A stretch of 64,000 bases of DNA, from NCBI GenBank assembly GCA_009760885.1, contig CM019696.1, forward strand, positions 48,154,574 through 48,218,573, written 5' to 3'. The position numbers and the translations under genes are program-made. Under the pieces are notes generated by a model, which saw only the letters and a program-made list of their open reading frames with translations, did not search any database and had not been told where the DNA came from. Positions 55,500 through 64,000 of the stretch are shown here, one piece after another. This DNA comes from Achatina immaculata. Its lineage: Eukaryota; Mollusca; Gastropoda; Stylommatophora; Achatinidae. The number at the start of each line of letters is the position of its first letter. Positions within the stretch are counted from its first letter, which is position 1.

Positions 55500-56410
55500 A
55501 TTCTTGCTGTAAGCTCCTGCAATGTTTTCCATGATTTTCATGCTGCTTTCAAGTCTATATTTTAGTCCTGCAAGCTCTGTCCAGTGCAAGATGAGAGTCA
55601 ACATTTGCTTCATGATCACACTGGCAAATGACAGTTACGAATATAAGTTCTTTTTTATTAAGCCAAGGGCCGCAGACGGCTGTTTATTTCATATCATTTG
55701 CTTGCCAAACTGTTGCACCATATGCCACAGAAAATTCTGTAGTAATGCTCACACCCAAAATACTATCATTTACCTCATGTTATTGCTTACACCAAAAATG
55801 CATCTCCATACTACCATTAACCTCATGTTAAACTATTTACACTCATCATACTATTATTAGCCCCATGCTGAACTATTTATACGGATCAACACATTTCATT
55901 TTCTTCCTCGTCCTGCCACTGTTTTCCCTCCTCTTCCTTTGATTGGCAGCTTGGAACCTTTGAGATAAAACAGTTAAAGATATCATACCAGAAACGTTTG
56001 TGCAACACAGTAATATAAAGTTATCAAAATGAAATTTAACAGAAATAAAGTTAACGAATTTGAACATCCGGCACAAAATCGAAACAGTTACCAAACTGGA
56101 ACCTTCGAAACAAAACAGAAACAAAGTTATCAAAATGAAACTTTTAAGACAAACAGAAAAATAAGACTATCAAACTCTACTTGGACAAAACTCAGCCGGA
56201 AATGACAACACACAAGTACATCATTTTCTCACAAATTCTGTACATTTACTCCAACATAAGAATGCCACCATTTTGCTCATGCTCGTTATCTGCATAAATG
56301 ACCTTGAACTAAGTTGGTGGTGAATGTTTATTATGTAATGCTGACAGCTGACAGAAACAAAACAGACTGTCAAACTTTGAACTGAGTTGGTGCTGAATGT
56401 ATATAATAAA
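55500..56410. other. No gene seen
   Basis: AT-rich DNA with loose duplicated words (acaaaacagaaacaaagtta). No exon recognised. Confidence 0.5.
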
Positions 56411-56732
56411 ATTAACAGTGTGAAAGTTAACAGATAAAGTGCAGACTTTCACTCAGTGTACTAAATTAACAGTGTGAAAGTTGACTGATAAAGCATAGAC
56501 TTTCACACAATTTACTAAATTAACAGCATGAAAGTTGACAGATAAAGTGCAGACTTTCACACAATGTACTAAATTAACAGTGTGAAAGTTGACTGATAAA
56601 GCATAGACTTTCACACAATTTACTAAATTAACAGCATGAAAGTTGACAGATAAAGTGCAGACTTTCACACAATGTACTAAATTAACAGCGTGAAAGTTGA
56701 CAGATAAAGTGCAGAGTTTCACACAGTGTACT
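56411..56732 (+). repeat. Minisatellite split by a retroposon, left part
   Basis: Unit aaattaacagcgtgaaagtt plus gacagataaagtgcagactt, then tcacacaatgtact; about 5-6 copies here. The array stops at cacacagtgtact (56720-56732) and resumes at 58135 with the same word. Confidence 0.92.
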
Positions 56733-58134
56733 TCTTCTTCTTCTTCGTTCGCTTCTACCACCAAAACCGCACTGTGATCCTACTGAATTTACACCTGTGG
56801 TCCTCGTTTGGTCCCGTGGTCTCCTGTGGTCCCCGAAAGGGCCACACGAGATCCACGAGAGGACCACAAGGGGTTCAGAGTATCACACGGCTTTAGCCTG
56901 TATTCTTGGTGGGTCTCTGAAACGGATTGCGTGACACCGTGGTTTTCGTTGCACCAGTTTAGTCTAGAGTTGGACTTTCTCACCGGAAGACCTCGACGTG
57001 TTTAGGATATCAGTGTATCCCCGCTGGGTGAGAGGCGTTAGCCCACTCAGGCCAGAGTTGGACCTTCTCACCGGAAAACCTCAGCATGATTAGGATACGC
57101 AAACATCCCTGCCGGGTGAGAGGAGGTTGCCTATCTAGACTGCCCTGGTCCAGTGTCTCCGACTTCAGCATTTTGTGGTCGTGGCCGCTACCCTTCCTAG
57201 TTGTGACCAGGATGGAGCTTTTGTCCAGGAGGACGAATCCTCGCCACTAGTGACTTCCACCCCTGGGTTCAGCTGGTTTAGGCATCTTATCCCAGTATGG
57301 GCGTGTTGGGACGTGCCCAACCTCTAGAGCAGAGGTACTGTGACATGTATAGCCTTCAAGATTCACCCCTGGTGTGAGCCGGTTTAGGCAAAATTCACCA
57401 GTATGGGTGTATATCAGGCGTGACCGACCTCTAGAGCAGAGGTGGCATGACATGTCTTGCCATCTAGTTCCACCCCTGGTGTGTGCTGGTTTAGGCATGC
57501 TTCACCAGTGTAGATGTATTTCGGACGTGGCTGGTCTCTAGAGCAGAGGTGCCGTGGTATGTATAGCTCTCGCAGCGATACTACTGGACATACCGATTAA
57601 ACTTCACTTTATCCTTTCCACCACCTTTTCACATCGGCACCACACTGCGACCTTTATTTCTTTTCCGCATTTCTTCCTTGACCGGGAGGAGCTTCACTCC
57701 ACGCGCGGCATTTGAAGAGTCTCGCCAGCAGTGTCTTAACCTCTGGGACAAGCCGGTTCATGCATTTCACCCGATATGACTGCACTCAGGACGTGGCCGA
57801 CCTCCAGACCAGAAGTGCCGTGATTTGACTGTTTGCTTCGCTTTATCCTTTCTACCACTTTTTCCACAGTGATGCTGCACAGCAGCCCCATTTGCACCTT
57901 TCTTCATTGGCCGGGAAGAGCACCGCTCCACGCACGGCAGCTGAAGAATCTCGCCAACAGCGGTAGATGAGCTACCAAACGTGCCACTCATCTACCCTAA
58001 GTATCTGGTTTTCAGGCGCCAGATATTCGCCCTCGCCCCTTCTCCTGTCAGTTTAAACAGTTCTGCCACGGGAAGGCCAGGAGCTGGACTTGACTGCCAG
58101 AGGCTGTTTGAGACGCAGTAACAGTCCTTAGAAC
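56733..58134 (-). mobile_element. Retroposon R1, 1.4-kb inverted copy with 13-bp target duplication
   Basis: Flanked by the identical word cacacagtgtact (56720-56732 and 58135-58147), the target-site duplication. Minus-strand orientation: 5' end near 58134 (gttctaaggactgttactgc), GC-rich body with several ~100-bp sub-units (ccacccctggtgtg / agccggtttaggca / cctctagagcagaggt), and a (GAA)n 3' tail at 56733-56745. A target duplication plus simple tail indicates target-primed reverse transcription. No ORF, so it is non-autonomous and needs a LINE partner. Same family as 46235-46850. Confidence 0.85.
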
Positions 58135-58510
58135 CACACAGTGTACTAAATTAACAGCGTGAAAGTTGACAAAGTGCAGACTTTCACACAATGTACTAAA
58201 TTAACAACATGAAAGTTGACAGATAAAGTACAGACTTTCACACAGTGTACTAAATTAACAGCATGAAAGTTGACAAAGTGCAGACTTTCACACAATGTAC
58301 TAAATTAACAGCATGAAAGTTGACAAAGTGCAGACTTTTACACAACGTACTAAATTAACAGCGTGAAAGTTGACAGATAAAGTGCAGACTTTCACACAAT
58401 GTACTAAATTAACAGCATGAAAGTTGACAAAGTGCAGACTTTCACACAATGTACTAAATTAACAGCGTGAAAGTTGACAAAGTGCAGACTTTCACGCAGT
58501 GTACTAAGTG
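58135..58510 (+). repeat. Minisatellite split by a retroposon, right part
   Basis: Continuation of the array at 56411-56732, about 7-8 copies; here many units lack the agata segment (gttgacaaagtgcag), so the two halves differ in variant content. Confidence 0.92.
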
Positions 58511-58885
58511 TGAAGTGTAAGAAGAAAAAAAAAAGAGTAGAGACATCACTGCCAATAAAATATTCTTTGAAAAATAACATTTACTTGTCAGTTCACACTG
58601 ACTGTAATACAACTATCATTATGGCAGTCCTTATGCCCATTTAAGTTGATTAACAAAGACTAGCATCAGTGCCTTCATGTGGAGCTTCCAGTGAGATGAT
58701 TTAAAGACATGTAGTTACACACTGAGAACATCATATATGTTACACATCTGATAGGGACCCAGGCAGACATCTCACAAACACAGCTGAACAACAGACACAG
58801 CATGATGCCAATGCCACTGATTTAGTAACATTAGGGAATTTAATGGTGGCTCCAAATTATGAAGTCCAATAATGGATGAAAGACA
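58511..58885. other. No gene seen
   Basis: AT-rich sequence between two minisatellites. Confidence 0.5.
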
Positions 58886-59294
58886 TCAGGTTAGATACCA
58901 AATTACTGGTGGTCAGACACTGATATCAGGTTAGATACCAAATTGCTGGTGGTCAGACACTGATATCAGGTTAGATACCAAATTGCTGGCGGCCAGACAC
59001 TGATATCAAGTTAGATACCAAATTGCCGGTGGCCAGACAGTCATATCAGGTTATATACCAAACTGCTGGCAGCCAGACACAGATATCAAGTTAGATACCA
59101 AATTGCCGGTGGCCAGACAGTCATATCAGGTTAGATACCAAACTGCTGGCAGCCAGACACTGATATCAAGTTAGATACCAAATTGCCGGTGGCCAGACAC
59201 AGATATCAGGTTATATACCAAACTGCTGGCAGCCAGACACAGATATCAGGTTATATACCAAACTGCTGGCAGCCAGACACTGATATCAAGTTCT
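58886..59294 (+). repeat. Minisatellite, 40-bp unit, about 10 copies
   Basis: Unit atatcaggttagataccaaa plus ttgctggtggtcagacactg, with two alternating subtypes (ctggcagcc and ccggtggcc). Confidence 0.93.
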
Positions 59295-59344
59295 AATGGC
59301 ATGTTCCACTACAGCTAAATGGAACCCACCAGGAAGCAACAACT

Positions 59345-60080
59345 TACAAGCAGCAGAGACAAAGATCCTCTTACAACATATATCAACTACAGAACAGCAC
59401 TACATCCTCACGACAGCAGAGACAAAGATCCTCTTACGACATATATCAACTACAGAACAGCACTACATCCTCACGACAGCAGAGACAAAGGTCCTCTTAC
59501 GACATATATCAACTACAGAACAGCACTACATCCTCACGACAGTAGAGACAAAGTTGTTCGTCTCTCACTCTTATGACATATATCGACCAGAGAACAGTAC
59601 TACATCCTCACGACAGTAGAGACAAAGCTGTTCGTCTCTCAGTCTTATTATGACATATATCGACCAGAGAACAGTACTACATCCTCACGACAGTAGAGAC
59701 AAAGCTGTTCGTCTCTCAGTCTTATTATGACATATATCGACCAGAGAACAGTACTACATCCTCACGACAGTAGAGACAAAGCTGTTCGTCTCTCAGTCTT
59801 ATTATGACATATATCGACTAGAGAACAGCACTACATCCTCACGACAGTAGAGACAAAGCTGTTCGTCTCTCAGTCTTATTATGACATATATCGACCAGAT
59901 AACAGTACTACATCCTCACGACAGTAGAGACAAAGCTGTTCGTCTCTCAGTCTTATTATGACATATATCGACCAGAGAACAGTACTACATCCTCACGACA
60001 GTAGAGACAAAGCTGTTCGTCTCTCAGTCTTATTATGACATATATCGACCAGAGAACAGTACTACATCCTCACGACAGTT
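59345..60080 (+). repeat. Compound minisatellite, ~62-bp then ~77-bp units
   Basis: The first 3-4 units (cagagacaaagatcctctta core) are ~62 bp. From ~59540 the unit is enlarged to ~77 bp by a ctgttcgtctctcagtctta segment; about 7 enlarged copies follow. Shared core: cgacatatatcgaccagaga and actacatcctcacgacagta. Confidence 0.93.
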
Positions 60081-60239
60081 GATGAAAACTTAGACTAACT
60101 CAGAGAGCACAGGTTCTGTACTTATCCAACTAACTTTCAATCCTTCATACAAATCCTGTGCAGGCCACTACTGCATGCCCAAAACTCAGTCACCCTGAGT
60201 ATATAAAAACAAAACCTCAGGGGTGTTAACTTGACATGA

Positions 60240-60530
60240 ATTTACCTGGTACACATATTCTGTTACAAGTGCAAGATCCTTCCCATCATTGTAGGAAATG
60301 TCTGGATAATATTCTGTTACAAGTGCAAGATCCTTCCCATCATTGTAGGAAATGTCTGGATAATATTCTGTTACAAGTGCAAGATCCTTCCCATCACTGC
60401 AGGAAATGTCTGGATAATATTCTGTTACAAGTGCAAGATCCTTCCCATCATTGTAGGAAATGTCTGGATAATATTCTGTTACAAGTGCAAGATCCTCCCT
60501 TCATTGCAGGAAAAGTCTGGATAATTATTT
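60240..60530 (+). repeat. Minisatellite, 54-bp unit, about 5 copies
   Basis: Unit tattctgttacaagtgcaag plus atccttcccatcattgtagg, then aaatgtctggataa. It lies ~60 bp beyond the CEP104 stop codon at 60588, so it may be in the 3'UTR of that gene. Confidence 0.93.
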
Positions 60531-60587
60531 TACTTTTCATAGTTAAAGTTTGTTTAACACTGAGATTTTTTTTTTCCAAAAAAAAAA

Positions 60588-60790
60588 CTAGTCACATGAA
60601 CAAGGACAGACAATCTCTCCTCTTCCTCTGCTCTCACCTACTGCTGCTGCTGGCGGCTTGTTCAGCGTCAACAGTCGCCGGGGGTTTTGTTTACATCCTG
60701 TCTTGCTCATCAAATGATCCTTCCATCCTTCTTCACCAGACTGAAAGTTTTCATGACATAGTGGGCAATGGTTTGATCCAGACTTGGCCG
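60588..60790 (-). CDS. CEP104: CEP104 exon with last zinc finger
   Basis: Acceptor ggttacag before 60790. Encodes PAKSGSNHCPLCHENFQSGE, then EGWKDHLM and a basic, Pro/Ala tail. An internal donor (gtag|gtgaga at 60638) would splice to an exon I cannot see; without it, translation ends 17 codons later at 60588. Human CEP104 has ~50 further residues here, so both readings remain possible. Confidence 0.85.
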
Positions 60791-63781
60791 CTGTAACCAC
60801 AGGAAGTGATACCTTTTAAATCATGCAAAACTCCATTAACAAAGCTTTGAATTAATTCTGCAGATAACTGCATGCTACAGTTCTTTCCTCTTAATTTTTC
60901 TTATTAATTCTGCAGATAACTGCATGCTACAGTTCTTTTCTCTCAATTCTTCTTACTAATTCTGCAGATAACTGCAAGCTGCAGTTCTTTCCTCTTAATT
61001 TTTCTTATTAATTCTGCAGATAACTGCATGCTACAGTTCTTTTCTCTCAATTCTTCTTATTAATTCTGCAGATAACTGCATGCTACAGTTCTTTTCTCTC
61101 AATTCTTCTTATTAATTCTGCAGATAACTGCATGCTACAGTTCTTTTCTCTCAATTCTTCTTATTAATTCTGCAGATAACTGCATGCTACAGTTCTTTTC
61201 TCTCAATTCTTCTTATTAATTCTGCAGATAACTGCAAGCTGCAGTTCTTTCCTCTTAATTTTTCTTATTAATTCTGCAGATAACTGCATGCTACAGTTCT
61301 TTTCTCTCAATTCTTCTTATTAATTCTGCAGATAACTGCATGCTACAGTTCTTTTCTCTCAATTCTTCTTATTAATTCTGCAGATAACTGCATGCTACAG
61401 TTCTTTTCTCTCAATTCTTCTTATTAATTCTGCAGATAACTGCATGCTACAGTTCTTTTCTCTCAATCCTTCTTATTAATTCTGCAGATAACTGCATGCT
61501 ACAGTTCTTTTCTCTCAATCCTTCTTATTAATTCTGCAGATAACTGCATGCTACAGTTCTTTTCTCTTCATTCTCTCAATTAAGCATTATGTTGTTTAAC
61601 AAAAGTTAAGAGAAATTTTCCAATGAAATAAAAGAAAAACAATTCAAACTCAATGGCTAAATAAAAAAACACAAAATCTGCTTTTGGGTAAAGTCACTGC
61701 CAAAAAATGTGCAAAAATAAACTGAACAAACAAAGCATTTATTATTCTTAAGAATATAATTGTATAAACACAAAATTATCCCTAAATATCTACATATTTT
61801 TAACGCTATTTTTCTCCTCATATTTTTCACTTGTTTCCATCCTTCATCAACAAAGCTAAATCACGCACAATCATTTCCCTATTTAAGTCTGCTACCACAA
61901 CTTGCTGCATCACACACATTAACCTACGACTGCATGCTTTGTCAGCCACATGCTGATCAAACTCCACTCGAGATATGCCCTCCGTGCAGCGAGGACACTT
62001 GCTGAAGTTTGATTTCATTTCACATTCTGTCAACATGTGATCTGTGTACGTTGCTATTTCAACTACCTGAAAGTAGGAAAAATTATGGGACAAAAATGAA
62101 TGAAGGAAAAACTGAACTGACGACTTAGGATGCATGCTCTGCTCTTGGTAACCAGCAACATAGTTCCTCGGGATTTTTGGTGTATGTCCAGCATTTTAAT
62201 ATTTCTGAACTGCATTTGTGGACATTCAACTGTTTTATTTTGTCACATACAAGCTGTCTGTGGCAGCGCCTTATCAATGCCGCATGAAAAATGTTTATGA
62301 AGTGTTCAAAAAATGAAGTTCAAATTTTCCATCCTGAACAAACAGCAAGTTTACTGTTTCTTCATGTTGAAAAAAACTGCAATTTAAGTTTTTATGTTCA
62401 ACAAACTGCAAGTTAAGAATGTTGAATAAAATGTGCTTAACTCAAAAGATGATTACTGGTTACCTTGACAGCACATATGAGAGAGTGCACATATGAGTGA
62501 TCGTACATATGAGTGAGTGCACATAAACATACATGTCTGTTTTACTTTTAAAAGTAATATATTAATAATACATTTTGGTGATATTCACTTCAAATTGTTC
62601 ATTTATTTGTAATGATCAAATTTAGATCAACAGACAGACTTTTCTACATTGTCTGCTAAAAGAGTGTCTGCTCATTGGTTCTTCTGAAAAGAAAATGTAT
62701 CTGTTTATAGTTTCCACATTTATCCATTTACACTCTGTACATTTTACCAGTTTCCACATTTACCTGTTTATAATTGACACATTTATCCATTTACGCTTTC
62801 CACATTTTACCAGTTTCCACATTTACCTGTTTATAATTGACACATTTATCCATTTATACTTTGTACATTTTACCAGCTTCCACATTTACCTGTCTGTATA
62901 GTAGTATGCATGTTTATTCATTTACACTTTACTCATTTACTTGTTCATAGTCTGCACATTTACCAGTTCAGAGTTTGCACATTTATCCATTCACACTTTG
63001 CACATTAACCTGTTTACAGTTTGCATGTTTACCTGTTTACAATGTGCACATCGCTTCAGCATTGGGCAGTTCTTCCAGTAATGGAGATCCAGTCCTTCTT
63101 CTGTAAAACTTTCATTCTTCTCTCCACAGAATATACAAGTGCTGGAAATATAAAACTTACATCACAATACAGTGCAGATAACCTCACACTTATGTGAGCC
63201 ATATATTTGGATACTAACATATACAGATATTGAGAACACAAAACTTAAAAATATGGATATACGTGGGATTTATTTAGTGAACTAATTTGGCAGAGGATGG
63301 GATGATGAGGTTCTGTGCATTTATTTGTTACTGTCTGGGTCCCGGAACTGTCAAAGTTCTGTGCAGCCGACTCCGGAGTGGAAAGCTCAAACCATGGAGA
63401 CATTCAGGCAGACCGGGAGTTGGGAGGAGGAAAACGAGCTGAGTGAAGATCTGGGGGGTGGATCAAGAAGCAAACTCCACAACAAGCTTCCCTTTTATAA
63501 GACGTCAAGTCCTATTCTCTTAGCCAGTCTCAAACTTCACAACAGCCTGTTACATTGACTACATGAAGAGTTTGAACTGGGTCTTGGCCAGCTCTTTAGC
63601 TAGATGGTTCTGAAAACCTCTACCTCGGTTATCTTTGCTCACTAAAGTTAATAAAAAAATATTTAAAGTTAAAAAAACAAAAAGTTTGAAAAGTGACTCA
63701 CTTGTCCACGTTAAACATGGACACTTCGTCGTCATCTTTGGATGCCTTCATCTTGCCTTTCATCTTCCCGTCTGGCTTTTT
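60588..63781 (-). CDS. CEP104: CEP104, C-terminal zinc-finger exons (partial gene)
   Basis: Exons on the minus strand: 63781-63702, 63141-63033, 62066-61928 and 60790 to either 60638 (donor gtgaga) or a stop at 60588. Phases (0, 2, 0, 1) match at each junction. Together they give the CEP104 four-finger array: CIFCGE…FTEEGLDLHYWKNCPML, CAHCKQVVEI…H…C, CPRC…H…C and CPLCHENFQSGEEGWKDHLM…GC, colinear with the human protein, including the CSPAK/CNPAK junction. CEP104 is a ciliary-tip and centriolar microtubule protein, and the finger array is the part reported to contact CEP97/CP110. The N-terminal and TOG exons lie beyond 64000. Confidence 0.92.
60845..61575 (+). repeat. Minisatellite, 52-bp unit, about 14 copies (CEP104 intron)
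   Basis: Unit ttattaattctgcagataac plus tgcatgctacagttcttttc, then tctcaattcttc. Subtype cctcttaatttttc recurs in the first, third and seventh units or so. Contains ctgcag and gcatgc palindromes. Confidence 0.94.
61928..62066 (-). CDS. CEP104: CEP104 exon, third zinc finger
   Basis: Acceptor ctactttcag, donor AGTC|gtaggt at 61928/61927, phase 1. Encodes VVEIATYTDHMLTECEMKSN, FSKCPRCTEGI and the VEFDQHVADKACS segment. The alternative donor at 61924 was rejected because it breaks phase with the next exon. Confidence 0.9.
62690..63030 (+). repeat. Degenerate tandem repeat (CEP104 intron)
   Basis: Words tttccacatttacctgttta and tttatccatttacactttg alternate with a 20-65-bp rhythm; copies degrade to the right, up to the exon at 63033. 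Confidence 0.85.
63033..63141 (-). CDS. CEP104: CEP104 exon, first two zinc-finger knuckles
   Basis: Acceptor atatttccag, donor CAG|gtaaac. Encodes NTCIFCGEKNESFTEEGL, DLHYWKNCPML, KRCAHCKQ; 36 whole codons after one split base. The match to CEP104 is nearly uninterrupted. Confidence 0.93.
63702..63781 (-). CDS. CEP104: CEP104 exon, basic linker before the zinc fingers
   Basis: Acceptor catcag, donor ACAA|gtgagt, phase 2. Encodes KKPDGKMKGKMKASKDDDEV and SMFNVD. The linker is not conserved in sequence, but the exon joins in frame to the finger exon. Confidence 0.75.
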
Positions 63782-64000
63782 CTGATGATTCAAATATGAC
63801 ACTTTAAAAGTTTTGCTCATGCCAGAAATAAAATAACTGTGTGTGATTAATATTAATATGATTTAGTGATATCAATATCTTTAATACAGAATATGCACTG
63901 AATCTAGTACGAAGAACGTGGCATGCCAACTTTGCACTAACCCCTCATGGGTTATCTTGGAAAGACAAGAAATCATGTCGGCTGAGGATCAGGTAACAGC

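Noticed and set aside
61917..61924. CEP104 exon ending at 61924 (cgtag|gttaat)
   Set aside because: Leaves phase 2, incompatible with the next exon (needs phase 1); gtaggt at 61927 fits and restores the conserved CSPAK.

Overview
The window is animal (metazoan) nuclear DNA. It holds spliced genes with GT/AG introns, conserved animal protein domains and a dense load of short-unit minisatellites and decayed transposons (several non-LTR retrotransposon families, a Penelope-like element, mariner, hAT-like, a TTAA-flanked MITE and SINE-like pieces). AT-rich introns, this transposon mix and protein sequences well diverged from vertebrate orthologues suggest a lophotrochozoan, most likely a gastropod mollusc. 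The species assignment is inference only.

Three real protein-coding genes can be supported. (1) Left, plus strand: the last two coding exons of an SH2-domain protein (5937-6108 and 7676-7909), with a poly(A) signal near 8322. (2) Centre, plus strand: a complete ten-exon USP1-type deubiquitinase between 25075 and 42087. All nine intron phases match and the spliced CDS is 4392 bp (1463 codons plus stop). It carries the Cys box, the QHDAQE box, two CxxC pairs and the His/Asp boxes, but an insert of roughly 870 residues, most of it in one 2.7-kb exon, splits the catalytic domain and nearly doubles the length of human USP1 (785 aa). The insert holds a DNMT1-like PCNA-interaction (PIP) motif, a duplicated CDWL motif, a nuclear localisation signal and many SPxK sites. 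(3) Right, minus strand: four C-terminal exons of CEP104 (63781 down to about 60590) encoding its four-finger zinc array. Intron phases are again consistent.

USP1 and CEP104 converge on an ~18.5-kb gene-free zone (42088-60587) of minisatellite arrays (24-77 bp units), an hAT-like relic, LINE tails, a mariner relic and a retroposon that landed inside a minisatellite with a 13-bp target-site duplication. The zone 8330-25000 between the SH2 gene and USP1 is LINE-rich: two large and one small copy of one RT family, a nearly full-length but broken RTE-like element on the minus strand, and other 3' fragments. USP1 introns have collected a TTAA/MITE, a Penelope-like element with inverted terminal repeats and a hammerhead-like relic, a SINE and a mariner copy. 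No transposon in the window looks autonomous.

USP1 removes ubiquitin from PCNA and FANCD2 in replication and repair. CEP104 works at ciliary tips and centrioles. Nothing suggests that the genes act together. The window's novelty lies in the expanded USP1 and in the repeat architecture.
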